From the NCBI GenBank assembly GCA_025057335.1, contig JANWXG010000181.1, forward strand, positions 1-5,403: a DNA stretch of 5,403 nt, given 5' to 3'. The position numbers and the translations under genes are program-made. This document shows, in pieces, positions 1 to 4,704 of the stretch (position 1 is its first letter; every line of letters begins with the position of its first letter). Below the pieces are notes generated by a model. It saw nothing but the letters and a program-made list of their open reading frames with translations, was not told where the DNA came from and ran no database searches. This DNA comes from a bacterium (GTDB lineage Bacteria; Armatimonadota; HRBIN16).

Positions 1-429
1 GTGATTGTGCTCGCTGCCTTCATCGCGCCGATTATCGATATGGGCGGGAACACGGGTAGCCAAACTGCGACCCTAGTCATCCGTGCAATGGCGCTGGGAC
101 AGTTGCGCTCCGCTTGGCGCGACTTCCTGCGCGTTGTGAAGCGCGATGTCCCTGTGGCTATCGGGTTGGGAGTGACTATCGCCCTGCTGGAGGCGATACT
201 CGCCTACCTGTCTAAAGGCGTGGGGATGACCGTGTTGCTGATTGTGGGGCTCTCCATGCTCACGGTCACCGCACTGGGCAGCCTGATTGGCATCGCCTTG
301 CCCTTCGTGGCGCGGAGGCTGGGGGCTGACCCCGCTACCCTGAGCAGCCCTGTCATCACGTCGATCATGGACCTGCTCGGTGTGATGGTGTACTTCGGCT
401 ATGCCTACCTGTTCTTAAAGCCGTTCTAA
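1..429 (+). CDS. mgtE: Mg2+ transporter MgtE, C-terminal membrane domain (5' end outside window)
   Basis: This reading frame is open from the first base, so the first codon (GTG) is probably internal; only the last 142 residues are seen, against roughly 450 for the family. MgtE proteins are homodimeric inner-membrane Mg2+ channels with cytoplasmic N and CBS domains that gate the pore. The part here is the membrane domain: a GGNTGSQ motif at residues 15-21, hydrophobic segments at about 52-70, 77-101 and 115-138, and the signature DPATLSSPVITSIMD at 110-124. Asp124 aligns by motif with the pore aspartate known from the Thermus thermophilus protein. The C-terminus (LFLKPF) looks natural and complete. 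No truncation or frameshift is visible. The gene is followed at once by a hairpin, so it is probably the last gene of its transcript. The family call is firm; the state of the N-terminal regulatory domains cannot be judged. Confidence 0.93.
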   Translation: MIVLAAFIAPIIDMGGNTGSQTATLVIRAMALGQLRSAWRDFLRVVKRDVPVAIGLGVTIALLEAILAYLSKGVGMTVLLIVGLSMLTVTALGSLIGIALPFVARRLGADPATLSSPVITSIMDLLGVMVYFGYAYLFLKPF

Positions 430-435
430 GGTGCA

Positions 436-456
436 GGGGCTGTGCCAAACAGCCCC
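436..456 (+). terminator. Candidate intrinsic terminator after mgtE
   Basis: GGGGCTG (436-442) pairs perfectly with CAGCCCC (450-456) around a 7-nt loop, starting 7 nt after the mgtE stop codon. The position and GC-rich stem fit a Rho-independent terminator. The following tract (TTCCTGCCATCTCTT) is pyrimidine-rich but is not a clean T run, so termination may be weak or the hairpin may only protect the 3' end. Confidence 0.55.
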
Positions 457-574
457 TTCCTGCCATCTCTTACCGATGAGAGTTTTCGTTGCAGGACGAC
501 CGTACTCAGGAAGACAACGGGTTAGTCGTCATGATGATTACTGTGAGTGCGCTTGGAGACCATTCGCTCCGCCC

Positions 575-681
575 GAGCAAGGACGAGGCATCTCCGCACA
601 GGCTCAGACCGAGATTCTTCGCTCCGCTCAGAATGACAAGAGGCGCACTGACGCACGATACTACCAGCACGAAGGTGCACC
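575..681 (-). repeat. 107-bp interspersed repeat, copy 1
   Basis: This stretch recurs at 2843-2949 in the same orientation with no indel (constant offset 2268). Bases 602-653 are identical to 2870-2921 (52 bp). It contains one arm of the inverted-pair element (611-637, GAGATTCTTCGC ... CAGAATGAC). The opposing arm at about 573-594 is eroded compared with copy 2. The distal end carries a small hairpin, GCAC-GAAG-GTGC, in 668-679. The strand given follows the usual reading of the core (GTCATTCTGAGC... on the minus strand); the choice is conventional. Confidence 0.85.
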
Positions 682-703
682 TGACGAACTCTTAGCTCGT
701 AGT

Positions 704-721
704 GAAGCACGTGAGTGCTTC
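704..721 (+). other. Hairpin with GTGA (GNRA-type) tetraloop
   Basis: GAAGCAC (704-710) pairs perfectly with GTGCTTC (715-721) around GTGA (711-714), a GNRA tetraloop if transcribed. It lies just before the TTGACA box, so it could be the 3' end of a transcript coming from the left or an operator-like palindrome over a promoter. Function is not shown by the sequence. Confidence 0.45.
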
Positions 722-724
722 CCC

Positions 725-753
725 TTGACAAACGGAGTAGACTTCAGCATGAC
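725..753 (+). promoter_or_regulatory. Possible sigma-70-type promoter for the barrel gene
   Basis: A perfect TTGACA (-35) lies at 725-730. With 17-bp spacing the -10 hexamer would be CATGAC (748-753), only 3 of 6 matches to TATAAT, and it overlaps a repeat remnant (CAGCATGACA, 745-754). The site lies about 120 bp before the barrel gene start. The -35 is good and the -10 poor, so the call is tentative. Confidence 0.25.
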
Positions 754-766
754 AGAGGGGCTGGAG

Positions 767-820
767 GGCGAGGCTCCCGCCGAGCCATCTCCTGTCACGC
801 TGAACGGGGCGGAGCATTTC
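767..820 (+). repeat. Composite interspersed repeat, copy A
   Basis: A left module, GGCGAGGCTCCCGCCGAGCC (767-786; internal hairpin GGCTC/GAGCC), is followed after 6 nt by a right module (793-820) related to TGTCATGCTGAGC plus GCGAAGCATCTC. The right module has decayed: TCACGCTGAAC and GGAGCATTTC carry several substitutions. The same two modules in the same order occur at 2807-2862 and 3179-3234. It ends about 50 bp before the barrel gene start and would lie in that gene's leader if the promoter at 725 is real. Confidence 0.8.
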
Positions 821-870
821 TATCAACAAAACGGATTAGTGCTGCGGTAAAACATCACGGAGGAAGGGTG

Positions 871-1599
871 ATGCTGACCATACGCTGCGCTCTTCTCGTA
901 GCAATCCTCTCGTTGCTCGCGGTGGGGCTGCCCGCACAGCACGTCTCTACCAGCTACACGCTCAGCTCCAAATACGTCTCGCGCGGGCTCAACACAGTCA
1001 ACAACTGGGTACTACAGACCGACGTGAGTCTGCAGCTGGGTAACTTCACTCTGTCCCTCTGGGGAAACATGGAACTCACCAACCACAACGCGCCCCTCTA
1101 TGTACGGAGCAAACCAGCGGGCACATTCACCGAGTGGAACCTTATCGCGGAGTACGCTACCGCTAGGCGGGGCGTTCAACTGGCGATAGGCTGGATCGAG
1201 TATGAGTATCCGGGCACGGGCTGGGAGCGCACGCGCGAGGCTTACGCCAGCCTCAGCTGGGAACGACCGTTCCCCCTCAGCATAGCGCTTTACCAGGACC
1301 TGAAGGCGGCGCAGGGAGCCTACCTTACGCTTGGCGGGGAAATCCCGCTGTCTGGTGGGTGGAGCGTCAGGGCGGACGTGGGCTACGGTACCGAGAGGTT
1401 CAACGCCTACCACTACGGTAGTCCCGCGGCGTCATGGGTAGACCTGACGGTCGGACTAACGACCCAGGTGGAATTGGGGCGAGGATGGAGTGTGAAGCCC
1501 GCGCTCTGGTTCAGCACCCTGCTCGACCGACGGCTGCTTGCTGACGCGCCCAATCGGCAGAACATCTGGATGAGCGTAGAGTTGTCTTACAGCCGGTAG
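871..1599 (+). CDS. Exported outer-membrane-type beta-barrel protein (TorF/Gcw_chp-like, putative porin)
   Basis: The 242-residue protein begins at ATG 871, with GGAGG at 859-863 and 7-nt spacing. An in-frame GTG directly before it (868) is possible. The frame stays open further upstream, but that part translates repeat DNA and is excluded. Residues 1-22 form a signal peptide: Arg5, a hydrophobic core at 6-20, and a likely cut after LPA (22). The rest is rich in alternating aromatic/hydrophobic and polar residues with regular Gly turns, as in transmembrane beta-strands (for example SLQLGNFTLSLWGNMEL, GGEIPLSGGWSVRADVGYG). It ends in a strand-like C-terminus (MSVELSYSR) but lacks a terminal Phe. 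The early YVSRGLNTVNN stretch followed by a WGN turn resembles the SxYVxRG start of the TorF/Gcw_chp family of putative porins. Substrate is unknown. It probably sits in the outer membrane and may be co-transcribed with the esterase 94 bp downstream. The barrel type is likely; the exact family is a motif-level guess. Confidence 0.72.
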   Translation: MLTIRCALLVAILSLLAVGLPAQHVSTSYTLSSKYVSRGLNTVNNWVLQTDVSLQLGNFTLSLWGNMELTNHNAPLYVRSKPAGTFTEWNLIAEYATARRGVQLAIGWIEYEYPGTGWERTREAYASLSWERPFPLSIALYQDLKAAQGAYLTLGGEIPLSGGWSVRADVGYGTERFNAYHYGSPAASWVDLTVGLTTQVELGRGWSVKPALWFSTLLDRRLLADAPNRQNIWMSVELSYSR

Positions 1600-1693
1600 G
1601 CGATGCCCCTGCATGGAGGGTTTTGAACAATCCCCTCTCTGCTGCGTCTGTAGTGTCGGTATGCCGAAGAACACTACGGGGAGGAATTAGCCT
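1600..1693 (+). promoter_or_regulatory. Structured leader and ribosome binding site before the esterase gene
   Basis: The 94-bp gap holds a stem-loop at 1650-1677: GTAGTGT (1650-1656) pairs with ACACTAC (1671-1677), with an inner CGG/CCG helix (1657-1659/1664-1666), a TATG loop and an AAGA bulge. The stem ends directly against a strong Shine-Dalgarno, GGGGAGG (1678-1684), 9 nt before the GTG start. TCCCC (1631-1635) can pair with GGGGA of that site (1678-1682), while GAGGG (1616-1620) can instead pair with CCCTC (1633-1637). These alternatives could control translation or mark a processed junction. No known riboswitch class was recognised. Confidence 0.45.
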
Positions 1694-2683
1694 GTGAAGC
1701 GCATCCTTCTATCGCTCGCTCTCTTTGGGATAGTCGCTTCAGCAGGGGGTGGAGAGAGAGGCGTCGCTGCTCAGGAGGAGGACGCGGTACGACGCCTGCC
1801 CGCCCCGCCGAAGGGCGTGGTGCAAACGGAACACAAGGTTTCCGTCGACGGCCGAGAACGGTATTTCATCGTGCAGGCACCTTCGGAGCCGAAGGGTAAA
1901 TTGCCTGTGCTCTTCTTGTTTCACGGAGGCGGTGGGCGGGCGGAGAACATGCTGAGACGCGCGAACTTCGGAGAGCTGGTCGCGCGAGAGAACTTCCTTG
2001 CCGTCTACCCGAGCGCGTGGGGCGGCAACTGGAACGACGGACGCGGTGCCCATCGAATCGCCTCGCAACAGCAGGGCGTAGACGACGTGAAATTTGTGCG
2101 TACTATCGTGGAGGAGCTGAGCAAGCGGTATTCGGTAGAGCGCTCTCGCCTCTTCGCCGCGGGGCTTTCGAACGGCGCTATGTTCTGTCACTACTTGGCG
2201 GCGAGGGCAGCAGACCTCTTCACGGCAGTTGTCCCCATCGTCGGCGGGTTGCCTGAGCCTGTGGCGGCGCGCTTCCAGCCCAGCCACCCCATCTCCCTTT
2301 TCGTAATTCAAGGCGACGCTGACCCGCTCATCCCCATTGAGGGCGGATACATCGGGCGTGGTCGCAGAGGGCGTATCGTCGCCACTGAGGAGATGCTTAG
2401 GCTGTACCTGAAGCATAACGGCATCACGGGAACGCCTACCGAAGAGCTCCTGCCGGATACCGACCCGAACGATGGCTGTCGCGTGGTGGCGCGTCGTTAC
2501 CCCCCGGGGAGGGGAGGTGTGAAGGTAGAGTACTGGCTGGTTCGCGGCGGCGGGCACCACCTGCATGGCAGCATGTCTGCCCTGCCCGACCGGCTCTCCG
2601 GCAAGACCTGCCGTGACTTCGTGCTGCAAGAAGTGCTCTGGAAGTTCTTCCAGTCTTGCCCACCCCGGGAGAAGGCACGTTGA
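1694..2683 (+). CDS. Secreted alpha/beta-hydrolase esterase, PHB depolymerase/LpqC/feruloyl-esterase (CE1-like) family
   Basis: This 329-residue protein starts at GTG 1694 behind a strong Shine-Dalgarno. A signal peptide is clear (MKR, hydrophobic core 4-16), with cleavage likely after ASA (17) or GVAA (26). The mature part has the family's layout: oxyanion-hole motif HGGGG at 77-81, FLAVYPSAW at 101-109, GNWNDGRG at 111-118, the DDV motif at 130-132, nucleophile elbow GLSNG at 157-161 (Ser159), the acid in GDADPLIP (probably Asp210), and the catalytic His in GGGHH (His288 or His289). The triad is therefore intact. Four Cys (165, 262, 306, 322) could form disulfides. Relatives hydrolyse poly(3-hydroxybutyrate) oligomers or feruloyl/acetyl esters on plant polysaccharides; the substrate cannot be chosen from sequence alone. 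It acts outside the cytoplasm and follows an outer-membrane-type protein gene, which suggests a small envelope unit for using polymers. Family call is strong, substrate open. Confidence 0.88.
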   Translation: MKRILLSLALFGIVASAGGGERGVAAQEEDAVRRLPAPPKGVVQTEHKVSVDGRERYFIVQAPSEPKGKLPVLFLFHGGGGRAENMLRRANFGELVARENFLAVYPSAWGGNWNDGRGAHRIASQQQGVDDVKFVRTIVEELSKRYSVERSRLFAAGLSNGAMFCHYLAARAADLFTAVVPIVGGLPEPVAARFQPSHPISLFVIQGDADPLIPIEGGYIGRGRRGRIVATEEMLRLYLKHNGITGTPTEELLPDTDPNDGCRVVARRYPPGRGGVKVEYWLVRGGGHHLHGSMSALPDRLSGKTCRDFVLQEVLWKFFQSCPPREKAR

Positions 2684-2743
2684 ACTGTTAGGGGTTCCAC
2701 CTGGTTCAGCGAGAGGTTCATCCTCCAATCCGGCTGTCTCCCC

Positions 2744-2796
2744 TGTCATGCTGAGCATGGGCGAAGGGGGTTGGAGAGACCCTTCACTGCGCTCAG
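2744..2796. repeat. Inverted-pair repeat (CTGAGC...GAAGGG type)
   Basis: A TGTCATGCTGAGC word begins at 2744. CTGAGCATGGGCGAAGGG (2751-2768) is mirrored by CCCTTCACTGCGCTCAG (2780-2796), pairing as CTGAGC/GCTCAG and GAAGGG/CCCTTC with a mismatched middle and an 11-nt loop. It is a variant of the same family as the arms at 2835-2905, with GAAGGG in place of GAAGCATCTC. Confidence 0.75.
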
Positions 2797-2806
2797 GGGG
2801 TTGGGG

Positions 2807-2862
2807 GGCGAGGCTCCGTCCGAGCCGTCAGGGTGTCATGCTGAGCAGGGGCGAAGCATCTC
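2807..2862 (+). repeat. Composite interspersed repeat, copy B
   Basis: The left module, GGCGAGGCTCCGTCCGAGCC (2807-2826), is followed after 7 nt by TGTCATGCTGAGC...GCGAAGCATCTC (2834-2862). Module order and spacing match copies A (767-820) and C (3179-3234). The right module doubles as the left arm of the inverted pair that continues to 2905. Confidence 0.85.
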
Positions 2863-2905
2863 TGCACAAGCTCAGACCGAGATTCTTCGCTCCGCTCAGA
2901 ATGAC
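2835..2905. repeat. Long imperfect inverted pair (BIME-like)
   Basis: The left arm at 2835-2862 (GTCATGCTGAGC...GCGAAGCATCTC) faces the right arm at 2879-2905 (GAGATTCTTCGC...GCTCAGAATGAC) across a 16-nt loop. The arms pair over nearly their whole 27-28 nt except two single-base mismatches and a short unmatched centre. Head-to-head pairing of related short palindromic repeats is the layout of REP/BIME elements; family membership here is inferred from form, not from a match. Confidence 0.75.
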
Positions 2906-2949
2906 AAGAGGCGCACTGACGTGTGCGACTATCAGCACGAAGGTGCACT
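2843..2949 (-). repeat. 107-bp interspersed repeat, copy 2
   Basis: This is the second copy of the repeat at 575-681, in direct orientation and at a constant offset of 2268 with no gaps. The 52-bp core 2870-2921 is identical to 602-653. Differences lie mainly at the left end and in 2922-2933. The copy ends at the same point (…AAGGTGCAC), directly before a remnant of the 55-bp unit. With copy 1 it brackets the barrel and esterase genes. Confidence 0.85.
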
Positions 2950-2974
2950 GTTGCGTCCACACACCAATTGCCCT

Positions 2975-3158
2975 TGGAGGGACGTGCTCCATCGCGTCCA
3001 CAAGGGTCACGACGGAGCATGACCCTCCAGAGTAGGGATGGAGGGATGCGTTCTGTTGCGTCCACAAAGGTCACGACAGAGCGTGACCCTCCAGGAGTTG
3101 GTTTGGAGGGACGCGCTCCGTCGCGTCCACAGGGGTCACGACGGAGCGTGACCCTCCA
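2975..3158. repeat. Tandem array of three 55-bp palindromic units
   Basis: Units lie at 2975-3029, 3039-3093 and 3104-3158, with spacers of 9 and 10 nt. Each begins TGGAGGG and ends CCCTCCA. Each unit is a near-perfect palindrome end to end: in unit 3, 22 of 27 facing pairs are Watson-Crick and one is a G-T. Each can instead fold into two 7-8 bp hairpins whose loops (CTCCGT and ACGGAG in unit 3) are complementary to each other. Unit 3 differs from unit 1 at 4 positions and from unit 2 at 7, all transitions. The periods (64 and 65) are not multiples of three, which argues against coding. An 11-nt piece matching the centre of unit 2 at 2951-2961 suggests a truncated fourth unit. Confidence 0.92.
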
Positions 3159-3168
3159 GTGGCTCCAA

Positions 3169-3241
3169 TTATCTGCAAGGCGAGGCTCCTGCCGAGCCGC
3201 TCCCTTGTCATGCTGAGCGTCGGCGAAGCATCTCCAGATAA
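3169..3241 (+). repeat. Composite interspersed repeat copy C with flanking 7-bp inverted repeats
   Basis: The core at 3179-3234 has GGCGAGGCTCCTGCCGAGCC (3179-3198), 7 nt, then TGTCATGCTGAGC...GCGAAGCATCTC (3206-3234), the same order as copies A and B. It is framed by TTATCTG (3169-3175) and CAGATAA (3235-3241), a perfect 7-bp inverted repeat. The frame is not seen around copies A or B, so it may be chance or a feature of this insertion site. Confidence 0.75.
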
Positions 3242-3339
3242 CATCCCAACAGCGGTCGCTCCTCTGTGGCAGGGCATCATCAACCGCGTGGTGAAGATAC
3301 AAAGGGGACACTCAGAACGGATGACGAGCGCGACTCACA

Positions 3340-4704
3340 ATGAGCATCTTTGACGGCAAGCGGATACCGGCAGAGCAGTGGCACTTCGACTGGGAAGGCA
3401 TTCGGCGCGGCGATTACAGCGACCGCTACTTCTGGAACGGTATGACCATCCTCACGCAGCTAGCGCGGGAGGGGTATCGTTTTGGGGGGCAATCTGCCCT
3501 GCTGGAGGCGCAGGGGGTTACCGAGTACCACCACCTGCAAACGGGCGATGCCTTAGTGGAGATGCAGTGGTTTCCCCGCCGCAAGCCGTTTACGGTCGTG
3601 GCAGGGGTAGACGCCGCCATCGCCCTCCTGCAGCAGTGCAGCGGCGAGTGGGAGGGCGACCGCTTCGTGCCCACAGGCGACCAACTGGAGATTCTGGCTG
3701 TGCAGGACGGCGACCTCGCGCCCTACGCAGGCAACCCCCTGGAAGTGACCCCCGTGCTGAAGGTGCGGGGACGCTACCGTCACTTCGCCATTCTGGAGAC
3801 GCCGACGCTGGGCGTGCTCACCCGTGCCAGCCGAATCGCTACCAACACGTATCATTTGCTGCAGGCGGCGCGTGGCAAGCCGGTGCTGTTCTTCCCCGCC
3901 CGTTTCGACCTGCCCGCCACACAGGCGGTAGATGGCTACGCCTACTACATTGGCGTGCAGCGCTACAACCTCGACTTCGGCGGTCGTACGGTTCCTTTCG
4001 TTTCTACACCCGCCCAAGCTTCTCTCTGGGGGGGACAGGCGGGTGGAACGGTAGCGCACGCGATGATTGCCTGTTTCCTCGGCGACACGACGGAGCTGAT
4101 GCTGCAGTTCGCTCGCATCCTGCCGCCGAGCGTGCCGCGCATCGCGCTGGTGGACTTCCATAACGATTGCGTGAACACCTCGCTGCAGGTGCTGAGAGCC
4201 TTCTTCGAGCGGTATCGGCTGGCGGTAGAGGCGGGCGACTACGAGGGAGCGCAACGCTACCGCCTGTTTGGTGTGCGCCCCGACACAGGGGGCGAGCTCC
4301 GCGACCGCAGCCTGCAACACCTGCCCGATGACCCGTCGCTATACGGGGTCAGCCCCGCGCTGATACGCGCCCTGCGAGAAGCGCTGGATACCGCATGGCA
4401 GGGATGGAGCCTCTCGGGTGAGTGGCGTGAGCGCGCAGCGGAGTATTGCCGCCAGGTCAAAATCGTAGCCACAGGCGGTTTCAACATACAGCGCATCCGT
4501 CAGTTTGAGGAAGAGAGCGTGCCTGTGGACATCTACGGTGTAGGGTCTTCGTTCTTCTCCAACAGCTCCGTCGAGGGCACGATGACCGATTACACCGCCG
4601 ACGTGGTGCGCGTATGGGTAGACGGTCGCTGGGCGCACATGGCGAAGGAGGGGCGCCGCGCCTGCGACAATCCGAATCTGCAGAAGGTCGGGTGGACGCC
4701 ATGA
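3340..4704 (+). CDS. pncB: Nicotinate phosphoribosyltransferase (NAD salvage)
   Basis: The 454-residue cytoplasmic enzyme is predicted to join nicotinate to PRPP, normally with ATP hydrolysis, giving nicotinate mononucleotide for the Preiss-Handler route to NAD. Family marks in order: a DRYFW start of the fold at 28-32; ILETPTLGVLTRASRIATNTY at about 151-171; FFPAR at 184-188; GGTVAH at 235-240, whose His240 fits the catalytic (phospho)histidine; VDFHNDCVN at 271-279; GVRPDTGGEL at 311-320, the place of the usual DSGD phosphoribosyl-binding motif; VATGGFN at 376-382; GVGSSF at 400-405; and TDYTADVVRV near the end. ATG 3340 is the earliest possible start, since an in-frame stop lies at 3322. 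No good Shine-Dalgarno precedes it, so initiation may be weak or leaderless. It overlaps the next gene by 4 bp (ATGA). A nicotinamide-using or other phosphoribosyltransferase is less likely. Confidence 0.87.
   Translation: MSIFDGKRIPAEQWHFDWEGIRRGDYSDRYFWNGMTILTQLAREGYRFGGQSALLEAQGVTEYHHLQTGDALVEMQWFPRRKPFTVVAGVDAAIALLQQCSGEWEGDRFVPTGDQLEILAVQDGDLAPYAGNPLEVTPVLKVRGRYRHFAILETPTLGVLTRASRIATNTYHLLQAARGKPVLFFPARFDLPATQAVDGYAYYIGVQRYNLDFGGRTVPFVSTPAQASLWGGQAGGTVAHAMIACFLGDTTELMLQFARILPPSVPRIALVDFHNDCVNTSLQVLRAFFERYRLAVEAGDYEGAQRYRLFGVRPDTGGELRDRSLQHLPDDPSLYGVSPALIRALREALDTAWQGWSLSGEWRERAAEYCRQVKIVATGGFNIQRIRQFEEESVPVDIYGVGSSFFSNSSVEGTMTDYTADVVRVWVDGRWAHMAKEGRRACDNPNLQKVGWTP

Larger units (their letters stand above)
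430..870. other. 441-bp repeat-bearing intergenic region between mgtE and the barrel gene
   Basis: No convincing gene is present. Open frames here (for example 431-850 +, 522-731 -) translate interspersed repeats and give words such as SERSEESRSE and GEAPAEP, which are known as products of repeat DNA rather than of real proteins. In order the region holds the mgtE terminator, an unassigned stretch at 457-574 (only a GACGAC 495-500 / GTCGTC 525-530 inverted pair noted), the 107-bp repeat at 575-681, a GNRA-type hairpin at 704-721, a TTGACA box at 725-730, a composite repeat at 767-820, and the Shine-Dalgarno of the next gene at 859-863. Confidence 0.75.
2684..3339. other. 656-bp intergenic repeat cluster between the esterase and pncB genes
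   Basis: No real gene is seen. Open frames on both strands (for example 2793-3311 -, 2565-3035 +) are translations of repeats or extensions from a neighbouring gene. From left to right: 2684-2743 has nothing recognisable; an inverted pair lies at 2744-2796; composite element B at 2807-2862, whose right module also forms the left arm of a long inverted pair with 2879-2905; the 107-bp repeat copy 2 at 2843-2949; an 11-nt remnant of a 55-bp unit at 2951-2961; three 55-bp palindromic units at 2975-3158; composite element C at 3179-3234; and 3242-3339, which leads into pncB with no clear promoter or strong Shine-Dalgarno. Confidence 0.8.

Noticed and set aside
431..850. Open frame of 139 codons after mgtE, and overlapping frames on both strands
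   Set aside because: The translation runs through the 107-bp repeat and composite repeat A (words like GEAPAEP and SERSEESRSE on the other strand), has no Shine-Dalgarno and starts inside the terminator hairpin region.
715..870. Upstream extension of the barrel gene to ATG-like start at 715
   Set aside because: The extra 52 residues translate a hairpin and repeat DNA. ATG 871 has an ideal Shine-Dalgarno and begins a clear signal peptide.
1739..2758. 339-codon minus-strand frame
   Set aside because: It is antisense to the esterase gene, whose catalytic triad and signal peptide are intact; the antisense translation shows no domain.
575..2949. Composite transposon or insertion sequence carrying the two exported-protein genes
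   Set aside because: No transposase or remnant is visible and no target duplication could be identified, so only the direct repeats are reported.
2975..3158. CRISPR array
   Set aside because: Repeats are too long and fully palindromic, spacers are only 9-10 nt, and no cas gene is nearby.
2565..3216. Plus-strand frames 2565-3035, 2771-3022 and 2923-3216
   Set aside because: They overlap the esterase end or lie fully in repeats, and their translations are typical repeat artefacts (EGRAPSRPQ, GGEAPSEPS).
2793..3311. 172-codon minus-strand frame with internally repeated protein words
   Set aside because: The repeats come from the palindromic DNA units; periods of 64 and 65 bp shift the frame between units, and no ribosome binding site or known domain is present.
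3553..4320. 255-codon minus-strand frame and the 261-codon plus frame at 3378-4163
   Set aside because: Both are out-of-frame readings of pncB, low in complexity and without motifs.
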